Below, piece after piece: positions 8,175 to 18,024 of a stretch of DNA of 64,000 nt (position 1 is the first letter of the stretch; the number at the start of each line of letters is the position of its first letter). The stretch spans positions 36,264 to 100,263 of the forward strand of contig PFUR01000028.1 of assembly GCA_002790195.1 (NCBI GenBank), in the 5' to 3' direction. The DNA is from Flavobacteriales bacterium CG_4_9_14_3_um_filter_40_17 (GTDB lineage Bacteria > Bacteroidota > Bacteroidia > Flavobacteriales > Flavobacteriaceae). The translations under genes and the position numbers were made by a program. The notes under the pieces are model-generated. The model did not search any database. It saw only the letters and a list, made by a program, of their open reading frames with translations, and was not told the origin of the DNA.

Positions 8175-11100
8175 TTGAAAACATTTTACGACTGTTTTTT
8201 TACATCTTTACAGAGGGGATTAGCCGTTGCTTTTATCCTGGCTTCCTCTATTTTATCTGCACAAGTCACCCAATCAGGCGATACGATTCCAACAGGATAT
8301 TCTATCGGGCAATTGATTCTCAAAAACCCGAACAGCATCATCACAAAATATACCTACAACCCTGTTTTGGACCGGTATGTTTTTACTGAAACTATTGGTG
8401 CTTTCAACCTTAAATACCCAATCATTTTAACGCCCCAAGAATACAGAAAATTGGTTTTGGACGAGGCGATGAAGCAGTATTTTAAAGACAAAACTGCCGC
8501 TCTTTCGGGGAAAAGCCCGGATGCCAAAGAACAGCAAAAAAATCTGCTTCCAAATTTTTATGTAAATTCTGATTTTTTTGAATCAATATTCGGCGGTAAC
8601 ACCATCGAAATTATTCCACAAGGTTCAGTTGAATTGGATATGGGTGTGCTTTTTACCAAACAAGACAACCCCGCACTGTCACCCCGAAACAGGAGCAATC
8701 TCACCTTAGATTTCAACCAACGTATCAATTTAAGCCTCTTGGGTAAAGTCGGGAACAACCTCAAAGTAACCGCCAATTTTGACACCCAATCGACTTTCGA
8801 TTTTCAGAACCAAGTCAAGTTAGAATACACGCCGAGCGAAGATGCCATCATCCGAAAAATTGAAGTAGGAAACATCAGCATGCCGCTTAACAGTTCGCTC
8901 ATCACCGGCCCGCAAAGCCTTTTTGGATTTAAAACAGAATTGCAATTTGGCAAAACCAAACTGACTGCTGTTTTTTCCGAGCAGCGCTCGCAGACCCGGA
9001 CTGTCTTAGCACAAGGTGGCGAAGCACTTCAAGAATTTGAACTTTTTGCCTTAGACTACGATGAAGACAGGCACTTTTTTCTCTCCCAATTTTTCAGGAA
9101 TCAGTACAACCGAGCACTTTCCACTTATCCTTTTATTGGATCTGAAATACAGATTACCCGTATAGAAGTTTGGGTCACCAACCGAAATTCGAGAACAGAC
9201 AACGTCAGAAGCATCGTTGCTTTGCAAGATATAGGAGAATCTCGCTTCATCGATCAAAACGGGCAAGAAATTGCCACCATCGGGCTAAATAACCCGCCGG
9301 CCAATTTTTTTAATACCGCGCCCAATACTGCACCCTCCAACGCCAACAACAAATTTGACCCTACTCAAATCGGATCGGCCAACTCCTTTTTAAATTCTCA
9401 AATCCGCGACATCTCGAACCTCGCAGCAGGATTCAATACCGTCAACACGGAAGAAGGACTAGACTATGCCAGTCTAGAAAATGCGAGAAAGTTGGATCCT
9501 TCCGAATATAAACTTGAAACTCAATTGGGTTATCTTTCACTCAATCAAAAATTGAGCAATGACGAAGTCCTCGGAGTAGCTTTTCAATACACATTTAGGG
9601 GAGAAGTTTTCCAAGTTGGTGAATTTGCCAATGATGGAATTGCCGGATCGGAAACTCAGCCCGACGGCACCCTATCCAACAACGCCTTGATTGTGAAAAT
9701 GCTCAAAAGCAATTTGACCAATGTCAGCGAGCCTGTTTGGGATTTGATGATGAAAAACATCTATGACCTGAACACTTTAGGCCTAAATCCGGACGACTTC
9801 AAGTTTAACATTCTCTACATCGACCCGCAACCACTCAACTACATCACCCGTGCCAACAACGCTCCGCCCTTACCATCAGGCGTAGAGCTCACACCGCTGT
9901 TACAAGTGTTTAATTTAGACAAATTGAACCTTCAAAACGATCCTGTTGGAGACACGAACGGAGACGGCATCGCAAACGGAGACGGGTTTTTCGATTTCAT
10001 CCAAGGCATAACAGTTGATTCCCAAAATGGCAGAATCATATTTACCACAGTGGAGCCTTTTGGAAGGCATATTTTCAACAAACTGAGTAGTACCGTTTCC
10101 GAAGATTTCAACAACCCCAACACCTACAACGGCAACCAAAGTAAATATGTCTATCGAGGCATGTACAGGCTTACTAAAGCACTAGCGCAACAAGAAAGCG
10201 ACAAAAACAAATTCCTGTTGAAAGGACGTTTCAAATCGTCCGGGGGCGAGGGGATACCGTTGGGTGCATTCAACGTACCGAAAGGATCAGTAACCGTGAC
10301 TGCCGGTGGCAGAGTGTTGGTTGAGGGAATCGACTATACGGTAAACTATCAATTGGGAAGAGTTCAGATTTTAGATGAATCACTCAAAGCATCGAATACA
10401 CCCATTCAGGTTTCAGTTGAAAACAACAACTTATTCGGCCAACAAAATAAACGATTTACCGGTTTCAATTTGGAGCACCAGTTTTCAAAGAATTTATTGG
10501 TTGGTGCAACCTTTATGAATCTCAACGAACGTCCATTGACGCAAAAAGTAAATTTGGGTTCGGAGCCGGTGAACAATTCTATTTTCGGCCTCAATGTCAA
10601 TTACTCCACCGAAGTGCCCTTTCTGACCCGCTTAGCAAATAAACTACCCAATATTGATACTGATGCACCTTCCAATCTTTCCTTTAGAGGGGAAGCAGCG
10701 GCATTGAAACCCGGTGCTCCGAAGGCAACAGAAATTGGCGGTGAAGCGACTACCTATATTGATGATTTTGAAGGTTCGCAAACAGCCATAGATGTAAAAT
10801 CCCCTTTGGCGTGGAGCTTGGCTTCTACCCCCATCGGATTGGGCGGCGAATTGGCAAACAACAACCTCGAAGTCGGTTTTAAAAGAGCCAAGCTTGCTTG
10901 GTACTCCATCGACCCTACTTTTTTTGCCGGAGGACGGCCAGCGGGTGTTACGATTGATGATTTATCGAGAAACGAAACCCGGCGCGTTTTCATCGATGAG
11001 ATTTTCCCACAAGTCGATTTGACCACGGGGCAAAGTGCTGCTATACAAACACTTGACTTAGCTTATTATCCGGATGAAAGAGGTCCGTACAATTATAACC

Positions 11101-14100
11101 CTGCTTACGTAAACAACGTTTCTAACCCGGAAGAAAATTGGGCAGGAATCATGCGAGGCCTCACCAGTACCAACTTTGAGCAAGCCAATGTAGAGTTTAT
11201 CCAGTTTTGGATCTTAGACCCGTTTACCGATCCTTCCAACACCAATCCGGGTGGTACGTTAAGTTTTAACTTGGGAAACATCTCCGAAGACATCCTCAAA
11301 GACGGTAAAAAACAATATGAAAATGGTTTGCCCAAAAACGATGCAAGCCAAGTATTGACTTCCAGAACAGCGTGGGGAATTGTTCCTTCCAACCAATCGT
11401 TGGTCTATGCATTTGACACCGGCGGCCAAGAAAGAAGCAACCAAGATGTTGGATTGGATGGTCTTCCTGATGCATTGGAATCTTCAGACCCTACCGACCC
11501 CGTCAACAATCTAATCAAACAAAATTATTCAATTTTTCCGGATCCGGCAGCGGACAATTATGTTTACTTTCTAAACAGAGAAGGCTCGATTTTAGAACGA
11601 TACCGCGATTTTAACGGACTGGAATCCAACTCCCCCGAATCTATCAATGATGCAAACAGAGGTTCTACCACACAACCTGATGTGGAGGACATCAACCGCG
11701 ACCAGACCATGAACACACTCAACGCTTATTTTGAGTACAACATCCCTATCAAACCCGGCATGACCACGGGAGATCCCAACATTTCAGATGTACGCGAAGT
11801 CAATGTTACTTTACCAAACGGCCAAACAACTCGTTCCCGCTGGATTCAATTTAAGATACCCGTTTTCACACCAGACAAAGTGGTCGGTTCTATTTCAGAT
11901 TTTCGCTCTGTCCGATTCATGCGCATGTACATGAAAGAATTTTCGCAGCCAACTGTTTTGCGGTTTGCAACTTTAGACTTAATCCGAGGTGACTGGCGTC
12001 GTTTTCTAACTTCTTTGGATGAAAACGACCCCAATCAAGATGACGACAACACCAAGTTTGAAGTAAACGCTGTCAACATTCAGGAGAATGAAGATCGAGA
12101 CCCGATACCTTATGTAGTCCCACCCGGGATTGACAGGCAAAGGCTTTTCAACAACAATGTGCTCATCCGCCAAAACGAGCAATCTTTGTCCACCATCGTT
12201 TGCGGATTGGAATCGCAAGACTCGCGCGCTGTTTTCAAAAATTTAAGCTTGGATATGCGACAGTTCAAGCGATTGAGAATGTTTATTCACGCCGAATCCA
12301 TCCAAGATGAAATTCCACTGCAAGAAGATCAAATGGTTGCTTTTATCAGAATGGGAAATGACTTTACCCAAAATTTTTATCAAATAGAAATACCGTTGAA
12401 AGTGACTCCTTTTGGAACACGCGATGCAGAAGGAATATGGCCCGAGGCAAATGAAATAGACCTTGCTTTAAATTTGCTTTCGCGCGTAAAAGTCGAATTG
12501 CTAACCAATTCCAATTTAGACCCGAATATCATCAACTTTTTTAATGAAGAAGACCTCGACCCGGGTGCGGCAGACAAGCCCAACAAACTTCGAATCGGCA
12601 TCAAGGGAAATCCGAGTATTGGAGATATCCGGTCGCTCATGGTGGGGGTGAAAAACAATTCGAACCAAGACCTATGCAGCGAGGTTTGGTTTAATGAACT
12701 TCGCCTGTCCGAATTAGACGAAAGTGGCGGTTGGGCTGCCGTCGGAAACTTGGACGTGAATATGGCCGATTTCATGAACGTGAACGCCACCGGGCGTTTC
12801 AGCTCCATCGGGTTTGGCACCATCGAACAAACCCCAAACGAACGCAGTCGGGAAGAAATACAACAATACGACTTGCTTACCAACATCAACATCGGGCAGT
12901 TGCTTCCCAAAAAATGGGGAATTAAACTCCCTTTGACGTATGGGGTTTCAGAAGAATTGAGAACCCCAGAATACGACCCGTTCTTTCAAGACATCAAACT
13001 CAATCTGTTGTTAAACAATACCGAAGATGCTGCTAATAAAGAACGTATTAGAAAACAAGCCGAAGACTATACCAAACGGCAAACGATCAATTTCATCGGT
13101 GTAAGAAAAGACCGGACGACCGAAAAAAGATCACAAATATATGATATAGAAAACTTTACATTCAACTATTCATACAATGAAACCAACCGGAGAAATTTTG
13201 AAATTGAAGAGTTTTTAGACCAAAACGTTCGCGTCGGATTTTCGTGGAGTTATAATTTCAGAGTAAAATCAATCGAGCCTTTTAAGAACTCGAAATTCAT
13301 GAAAAAGAGTGCTTATTTGAAATTGCTTCAAGATTTTAATTTCAATTATCTGCCCTCAAGCATCAGCGTAAACTCAGATTTTTTAAGGTTGTTCAACAAA
13401 CAAAAATTTAGAGAGGTAGATATAGTTGGTATCGGGTTGGATCCGCAATTTACTAGAAACTACACCTTCAATTGGCAATACAACATCAATTATAACTTAA
13501 GTAAATCACTTCGGCTCAACTTCACGGCATCGCGGAGTAACATTGTCAGCAACATTCGGTTAGATGAAAATTTGCCCATCAATGACGCAAGCATTTGGGA
13601 CAATTTTTTCGATACCGGCGACCCGAACAGGCACAACCAAAGTTTGGGTGTGAACTATGAAATTCCAATCGATAAAATCCCTGTGTTCAAATTTATCAAA
13701 GCCAATTACATCTACACGGGCGACTTCAATTGGCAGCGGGGATCATTGGTTTTCAACAGTGTGCAGGATCAAAACGGCGACAGTTTTGATTTGGGGAATA
13801 CCATTCAAAACGCCAATACACACACACTCAATGCCAATTTGAATATGGATTTGCTGTACAAATACCTTAAATTGGTTCCCCGAACAACTGCCGTTCAAGT
13901 ACAAAACCGGGGAGCCCGTCCACCCGGATTGGGGACACCCGACAAGACCGTTAAAAAAAGTAAACCGCCGAAAACAAGTTTGTCCGGCTTTGAAAAAGCC
14001 TATAATACTGCTGTTAAAATAATTACGAGCGTAAAAAGAATCCAAGTGAATTATAGAGAAAACAATGGAACCGTCCTACCGGGTTACTTACCTTCACTCG

Positions 14101-15320
14101 GATTTTTGGGGACACTCAAACCTTCATTCGGATTTGTTTTTGGAAGCCAAGAAGACATTCGGTTTGAAGCCGCCAGAAAAGGTTATTTGACTATTTTCCC
14201 TGAGTTTAACCAGCAATTTTCGCAGGTCAAGAATGAACAATTAGATGTTACGGCTTCGGTAAATTTGCTCAAGGATTTGACCATCGATTTAGTTGCGAAC
14301 AGGCTCGAATCGTCCAATTTTACCGATCAATTTAATGTGGCTCCGGATGGAAGATTTAACTCGCTATCGCCCAATACCTTCGGAAATTTCAGCATTTCTA
14401 CAATGCTAATCAAAACTGCGTTTGACAAAAGTGATGAAAATGTTTCATCCATATTTGAAGACTTCAAAAAGAACCGATTGATTATCGCCCAGCGATTGGC
14501 AGGTGTGCCGATAGACCCAAATGCAACTTCATTCCCGGACGGATTTAATGCAAACAATCAAGCCGTTATGCTTCCTGCTTTTCTGTCGGCTTATACAGGG
14601 AAAGACGCTTCGGGTATCCAATTGGGTGCGTTCAGGGATACCCCAATTCCCAATTGGGACATCAAATATACCGGCTTGATGAATTTTGAATGGTTTAAGA
14701 GAAACTTCAAACGATTCTCACTTGCTCATGGATATCGCGCTACCTATAGCATCAATTCGTTTAACAGCAATCGAAATTTTGAAGAAGGCGTTGAGAAGAA
14801 AGATGCTGGCGGGAACTTTCTCAACCCGATTTTGTTTACCAGTGTTAACTTAGTCGAGCAGTTCAGCCCGTTGATTCGGTTTGATTTTGAATTAAAAAAT
14901 GATGTGAAAGTTTTGGCGGAAGTCAGGAAAGACCGTGCACTTTCATTGAGTTTTGATAATAATTTATTGACCGAAATTCAAGGTGACGAATTCATTTTAG
15001 GTTTGGGCTACCGTCTGAAAGACATTCCTTTCCGGAGCAATTTGGGCGGACGTTCCGTCATCAACCGAAGTGATTTGAATTTTAAGGCTGATTTTTCGTT
15101 GCGTGACAACACAACCATCGTGCGGTTTATCGAATCAAACAACAACCAGACGACCGCCGGGCAGAAAATATGGACGCTTCGTTTTACGGCTGATTACGCC
15201 CTCAGCAAGAACTTTACGACACTGTTTTTCTATGACCATACTTTCTCGAAATTCGCAATTTCGACGGCTTTCCCGCAAACCACCATCCGAAGTGGTGTAA
15301 CTTTGCGATATAATTTTTAG
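8175..15320 (+). CDS. sprA: SprA, outer-membrane translocon of the type IX secretion system
   Basis: A 2381-residue outer-membrane beta-barrel that is the export channel of the T9SS and is needed for gliding motility in flavobacteria. The N-terminus has a signal peptide (hydrophobic GLAVAFILASSILSA near residues 15-29). Conserved SprA segments include CSEVWFNELRLSELDESGGW near residue 1500, and the C-terminus ends in an aromatic strand (SGVTLRYNF), as outer-membrane barrels do. The frame begins with TTG; no ATG occurs before about residue 94, beyond the signal peptide, so TTG is the likely start. The length matches family members of about 2300-2400 residues. A predicted substrate of the system is at 52.6 kb. 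Confidence 0.97.
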   Translation: MKTFYDCFFTSLQRGLAVAFILASSILSAQVTQSGDTIPTGYSIGQLILKNPNSIITKYTYNPVLDRYVFTETIGAFNLKYPIILTPQEYRKLVLDEAMKQYFKDKTAALSGKSPDAKEQQKNLLPNFYVNSDFFESIFGGNTIEIIPQGSVELDMGVLFTKQDNPALSPRNRSNLTLDFNQRINLSLLGKVGNNLKVTANFDTQSTFDFQNQVKLEYTPSEDAIIRKIEVGNISMPLNSSLITGPQSLFGFKTELQFGKTKLTAVFSEQRSQTRTVLAQGGEALQEFELFALDYDEDRHFFLSQFFRNQYNRALSTYPFIGSEIQITRIEVWVTNRNSRTDNVRSIVALQDIGESRFIDQNGQEIATIGLNNPPANFFNTAPNTAPSNANNKFDPTQIGSANSFLNSQIRDISNLAAGFNTVNTEEGLDYASLENARKLDPSEYKLETQLGYLSLNQKLSNDEVLGVAFQYTFRGEVFQVGEFANDGIAGSETQPDGTLSNNALIVKMLKSNLTNVSEPVWDLMMKNIYDLNTLGLNPDDFKFNILYIDPQPLNYITRANNAPPLPSGVELTPLLQVFNLDKLNLQNDPVGDTNGDGIANGDGFFDFIQGITVDSQNGRIIFTTVEPFGRHIFNKLSSTVSEDFNNPNTYNGNQSKYVYRGMYRLTKALAQQESDKNKFLLKGRFKSSGGEGIPLGAFNVPKGSVTVTAGGRVLVEGIDYTVNYQLGRVQILDESLKASNTPIQVSVENNNLFGQQNKRFTGFNLEHQFSKNLLVGATFMNLNERPLTQKVNLGSEPVNNSIFGLNVNYSTEVPFLTRLANKLPNIDTDAPSNLSFRGEAAALKPGAPKATEIGGEATTYIDDFEGSQTAIDVKSPLAWSLASTPIGLGGELANNNLEVGFKRAKLAWYSIDPTFFAGGRPAGVTIDDLSRNETRRVFIDEIFPQVDLTTGQSAAIQTLDLAYYPDERGPYNYNPAYVNNVSNPEENWAGIMRGLTSTNFEQANVEFIQFWILDPFTDPSNTNPGGTLSFNLGNISEDILKDGKKQYENGLPKNDASQVLTSRTAWGIVPSNQSLVYAFDTGGQERSNQDVGLDGLPDALESSDPTDPVNNLIKQNYSIFPDPAADNYVYFLNREGSILERYRDFNGLESNSPESINDANRGSTTQPDVEDINRDQTMNTLNAYFEYNIPIKPGMTTGDPNISDVREVNVTLPNGQTTRSRWIQFKIPVFTPDKVVGSISDFRSVRFMRMYMKEFSQPTVLRFATLDLIRGDWRRFLTSLDENDPNQDDDNTKFEVNAVNIQENEDRDPIPYVVPPGIDRQRLFNNNVLIRQNEQSLSTIVCGLESQDSRAVFKNLSLDMRQFKRLRMFIHAESIQDEIPLQEDQMVAFIRMGNDFTQNFYQIEIPLKVTPFGTRDAEGIWPEANEIDLALNLLSRVKVELLTNSNLDPNIINFFNEEDLDPGAADKPNKLRIGIKGNPSIGDIRSLMVGVKNNSNQDLCSEVWFNELRLSELDESGGWAAVGNLDVNMADFMNVNATGRFSSIGFGTIEQTPNERSREEIQQYDLLTNINIGQLLPKKWGIKLPLTYGVSEELRTPEYDPFFQDIKLNLLLNNTEDAANKERIRKQAEDYTKRQTINFIGVRKDRTTEKRSQIYDIENFTFNYSYNETNRRNFEIEEFLDQNVRVGFSWSYNFRVKSIEPFKNSKFMKKSAYLKLLQDFNFNYLPSSISVNSDFLRLFNKQKFREVDIVGIGLDPQFTRNYTFNWQYNINYNLSKSLRLNFTASRSNIVSNIRLDENLPINDASIWDNFFDTGDPNRHNQSLGVNYEIPIDKIPVFKFIKANYIYTGDFNWQRGSLVFNSVQDQNGDSFDLGNTIQNANTHTLNANLNMDLLYKYLKLVPRTTAVQVQNRGARPPGLGTPDKTVKKSKPPKTSLSGFEKAYNTAVKIITSVKRIQVNYRENNGTVLPGYLPSLGFLGTLKPSFGFVFGSQEDIRFEAARKGYLTIFPEFNQQFSQVKNEQLDVTASVNLLKDLTIDLVANRLESSNFTDQFNVAPDGRFNSLSPNTFGNFSISTMLIKTAFDKSDENVSSIFEDFKKNRLIIAQRLAGVPIDPNATSFPDGFNANNQAVMLPAFLSAYTGKDASGIQLGAFRDTPIPNWDIKYTGLMNFEWFKRNFKRFSLAHGYRATYSINSFNSNRNFEEGVEKKDAGGNFLNPILFTSVNLVEQFSPLIRFDFELKNDVKVLAEVRKDRALSLSFDNNLLTEIQGDEFILGLGYRLKDIPFRSNLGGRSVINRSDLNFKADFSLRDNTTIVRFIESNNNQTTAGQKIWTLRFTADYALSKNFTTLFFYDHTFSKFAISTAFPQTTIRSGVTLRYNF

Positions 15321-15348
15321 AAAAACCAATAATTATTTTAATATCCCG

Positions 15349-15369
15349 GCACAAACTGTAAATTTGTGC
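15349..15369 (+). promoter_or_regulatory. gcvH promoter overlapped by an inverted repeat
   Basis: TAAATTTG at 15359-15366 fits the Bacteroidota -7 box, 24 bases before the gcvH ATG. It is embedded in the inverted repeat GCACAAA-N7-TTTGTGC (15349-15369), which could be an operator or, less likely, part of the sprA terminator, as there is no T-run after it. Confidence 0.4.
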
Positions 15370-15389
15370 AACTTAAATAATATTCAATT

Positions 15390-15770
15390 ATGAATTTTCC
15401 AAACGAACTAAAATACACCAAAGACCATGAGTGGGCAAGAATCGAAGGAGATGTTGCTACTGTTGGCATAACCGAGTTTGCACAAAAAGAATTAGGCGAC
15501 ATTGTCTATGTCGAGGTAGAAACCCTCGGAGAAACCTTGACCAAAGATGCCGTTTTTGGAACAGTGGAAGCCGTCAAAACTGTATCAGATTTATTTTTGC
15601 CACTTTCCGGAGAAATCATTGCTTTTAACGATGCTTTGGAATCCAAACCTGAACTCGTCAATACCGACCCTTATGGCGCAGGATGGATGGTAAAAGTAAA
15701 ATTTGACAATAGTGCCGAAATAAATCAATTGTTGGACAGCCAAGCCTACAAGGAATTGACCAGTGTTTAA
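15390..15770 (+). CDS. gcvH: Glycine cleavage system H protein
   Basis: Lipoyl carrier that shuttles the aminomethyl group of glycine between the P, T and L proteins. The 126 residues include the lipoylation motif [14 protein letters not shown], with the acceptor lysine at residue 63, and the typical N-terminus ([12 protein letters not shown]). The length is standard. The gcvP, gcvT and lpd genes are not in the window; gcvH next to sprA is, to my recollection, a common flavobacterial arrangement. The gene overlaps the next by 8 bases. Confidence 0.97.
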   Translation: MNFPNELKYTKDHEWARIEGDVATVGITEFAQKELGDIVYVEVETLGETLTKDAVFGTVEAVKTVSDLFLPLSGEIIAFNDALESKPELVNTDPYGAGWMVKVKFDNSAEINQLLDSQAYKELTSV

Positions 15771-16143
15771 GCATCATAAATATTTTATCCTGCTTATTTT
15801 TTGGCTGGGCGTTATTTTTACACTCAGCCTTTTCTCATTTAAGATTGATGCCGACCCTAAACTGGCTAACCAAGACAAAATCGCTCATCTTTTTTTCTAT
15901 TTTGTGCTGACGATTTTGCTCATTCAATTTTTCAAAAAGGAAATCAGCATTGATTTGGTCAATAAAAATGGAGTGACTTTGAGCATCATTCTCGCATTTA
16001 CCTATGGCACGATTATTGAATTTCTACAATGGGCCTTTACAACCACCCGCTCGGCCGAGTGGAATGATGTTTTAGCCAATAGTTTAGGAATATCAATCGC
16101 CGTTATTTCCTTAAATTTGTTGGGAAAGTTGCAAAAAAGTTAA
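15763..16143 (+). CDS. VanZ-like membrane protein
   Basis: A 126-residue protein with about four hydrophobic segments and the VanZ-family features [12 protein letters not shown] (segment 2) and [24 protein letters not shown] near the C-terminus. VanZ-like proteins are of uncertain function in most bacteria; only the enterococcal one is tied to teicoplanin resistance. It starts with GTG inside the last codons of gcvH, so translation is probably coupled. Confidence 0.8.
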   Translation: MFKHHKYFILLIFWLGVIFTLSLFSFKIDADPKLANQDKIAHLFFYFVLTILLIQFFKKEISIDLVNKNGVTLSIILAFTYGTIIEFLQWAFTTTRSAEWNDVLANSLGISIAVISLNLLGKLQKS

Positions 16144-16212
16144 AAATTGATTTTTTTTTGCGCCTGATTGCATTTAATTTTTATATTAGCAAACCTATTA
16201 GAAACCAAAATT

Positions 16213-16926
16213 ATGGAACCAAAAAAGAATCCAAAAGCAGATTTGTCTCGCAACAGCGGGCTTTTTTTTCAGCTTGGCCTTGTTGCTGTCCTGCTTATCA
16301 CCTACCTCATGATTGAGTGGAAATCTTACGACCGGTCAAATATTGACATCGGGTCGCTTAACTTGAATCAAGAATTGGAAGAAGAAATTCCAATCGTTGA
16401 CCTCAATACTCCACCGCCGCCACCGCCGCCGCCACCGGCTGCTCCGGAGGTATTGGAAGTTGTCGAAGACAAAGCTGAAGTGATAGAAACTAAGGTGGAA
16501 TCGACCGAGGCAACCCAAAAAACAGAGATTGTGAAAGTTGAACAAGTTGCAGTTGAAGAAGAAGATGAAAATATTTCTGTTCCCTTTGCGGTCATTGAAG
16601 ACGTACCTCTTTTTCCCGGTTGTGAAAACGTTGCCAAAGACAAAAGACGCGACTGTTTTCAAGACAAAATGAACGACCATATCCGCAAAAACTTCCAATA
16701 TCCCGAAATAGCCCAAGAAATGGGTGTACAGGGTAAAGTATATGTACAGTTTACCATCGCAAAGGACGGAAGCATTACCGATGTGAGAATGCGTGGACCT
16801 GATAAAAATCTTGAGAAAGAAGCCGCTAGAATCATTTCTAAACTTCCCAAGATGATTCCAGGAAAACAAAGAGGCAAAGCTGTTAAAGTACCTTTTAGTA
16901 TTCCAATTAACTTCGTGCTTCAGTAA
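16213..16926 (+). CDS. TonB energy transducer (first of a tandem pair)
   Basis: Couples the proton motive force at the inner membrane to TonB-dependent outer-membrane transporters. The 237 residues comprise a short cytoplasmic head (MEPKKNPKADLSRNSG), one membrane segment near residues 16-35, a proline tract (nine prolines near residues 63-71), an acidic linker, and a TonB C-terminal domain (about residues 150-237) with YPEIAQEMGVQGKVYVQFTI. The ATG at 16213 was chosen over an in-frame ATG at 16168 because it aligns with the start of the paralogue downstream. A terminator follows, so this gene is transcribed separately from its neighbour. Confidence 0.9.
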   Translation: MEPKKNPKADLSRNSGLFFQLGLVAVLLITYLMIEWKSYDRSNIDIGSLNLNQELEEEIPIVDLNTPPPPPPPPPAAPEVLEVVEDKAEVIETKVESTEATQKTEIVKVEQVAVEEEDENISVPFAVIEDVPLFPGCENVAKDKRRDCFQDKMNDHIRKNFQYPEIAQEMGVQGKVYVQFTIAKDGSITDVRMRGPDKNLEKEAARIISKLPKMIPGKQRGKAVKVPFSIPINFVLQ

Positions 16927-16951
16927 ACATCTCGCACAATTAACACAATAA

Positions 16952-16982
16952 AATCCTGAGTTTTACTCGGGATTTTTTTTTG
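16952..16982 (+). terminator. Rho-independent terminator after first tonB
   Basis: The stem AATCC-TGAG/CTCGGGATT around a TTTTA loop is followed by a run of eight or more T. It separates the two tonB genes. Confidence 0.8.
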
Positions 16983-17065
16983 GAAAACTAACAATTGTCA
17001 TGTTTTAATTAATTTATTCATACTAATTTTGAGTAGCAATTAGGTCTAACTTAAAAATTAGTGCC

Positions 17066-17788
17066 ATGATACCAAAAAAAAATCCCAAAGCAGACTATTC
17101 CCGATACAGCTTGATTTTCTTTCAATTAGGACTTATTATCATGCTCACCATAACTTATTTTTCATTAGAGTGGAGATCTTATGAACGCGATGATAATTTT
17201 ATGGATGCTTTGAGTATAGACAAAATTATTGAAGAAGAAATTCCAATTGTCAACCTCAATACGCCACCACCACCACCACCACCAACCGCCGCACCTGAAG
17301 TTTTAAAAATAGTGGAGAATATAGCTGAAGTTGAAGAAACTGTTGTACAATCTACAGAAACTTCCCAAAATGAAAAGGTAGAAATTGTCTCCGTTGCATC
17401 CGTGAAAGTTGAAGAACAAGAAGAAGAAATTACCGTACCCTTTGCTGTAATTGAGCAAGCCCCCATCTATCCGGGTTGCGAAAACGCACCTAAAAAAGAA
17501 CAAAGAGATTGTTTTCAACAAAAAATAGAACAACATGTACGTGACAATTTCACCTACCCACAAGTTGCCCTCGAATTGGGCATTCAGGGGCGCGTATATG
17601 TACTTTTTGAAATAGACAAAGATGGAAGTGTTATCAATCTGAAATTTAGAGCACCCGACAAAAACCTTGAACAAGAGGCGCGCAGAATCATCTCTAAACT
17701 TCCTAAATTTATTCCCGGAAAACAAAGAGGAAAACCAGTTAAAGTAGCTTTCAGCATTCCGATCAATTTTACCATACAAAATCAATAA
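17066..17788 (+). CDS. TonB energy transducer (second of a tandem pair)
   Basis: A 240-residue paralogue of the preceding protein with the same layout: head MIPKKNPKADYSRYS, one membrane segment near residues 17-36, a seven-proline tract, an acidic linker and a C-terminal TonB domain (YPQVALELGIQGRVYVLFEI). The two proteins share most of the C-terminal domain, including a conserved PGCEN...RDCFQ region with two cysteines just before it, and differ more in the linker. This is a local duplication; the partners ExbB and ExbD are not in the window. Confidence 0.9.
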   Translation: MIPKKNPKADYSRYSLIFFQLGLIIMLTITYFSLEWRSYERDDNFMDALSIDKIIEEEIPIVNLNTPPPPPPPTAAPEVLKIVENIAEVEETVVQSTETSQNEKVEIVSVASVKVEEQEEEITVPFAVIEQAPIYPGCENAPKKEQRDCFQQKIEQHVRDNFTYPQVALELGIQGRVYVLFEIDKDGSVINLKFRAPDKNLEQEARRIISKLPKFIPGKQRGKPVKVAFSIPINFTIQNQ

Positions 17789-18024
17789 CTATCTCGTCCG
17801 CTTTTAATAACAATAGCGCAGTAAAAACAATTCTCTCACGATAGCATTCATGTTTTTGGGGATTACATATAAAAATTACTTTTTTAGAGCTGATCGAAAC
17901 TTTAACTGCCGATAAGTGAGATTTACATACAGTAATAAACGAAAGCACGGGCATAGTAGCAGGCAAGTAACTTTTTGCTTCTACCTTAGTTTTTCACCAC
18001 AACTGGCAGTGATTTGAAAAGGGA

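Noticed and set aside
12380..12910. 176-codon minus-strand frame inside sprA
   Set aside because: It is antisense to a clearly coding region with conserved SprA sequence and has no promoter or family match.
17789..18024. Possible gene in the gap after the second tonB
   Set aside because: No frame with coding character or start signal was seen on either strand.
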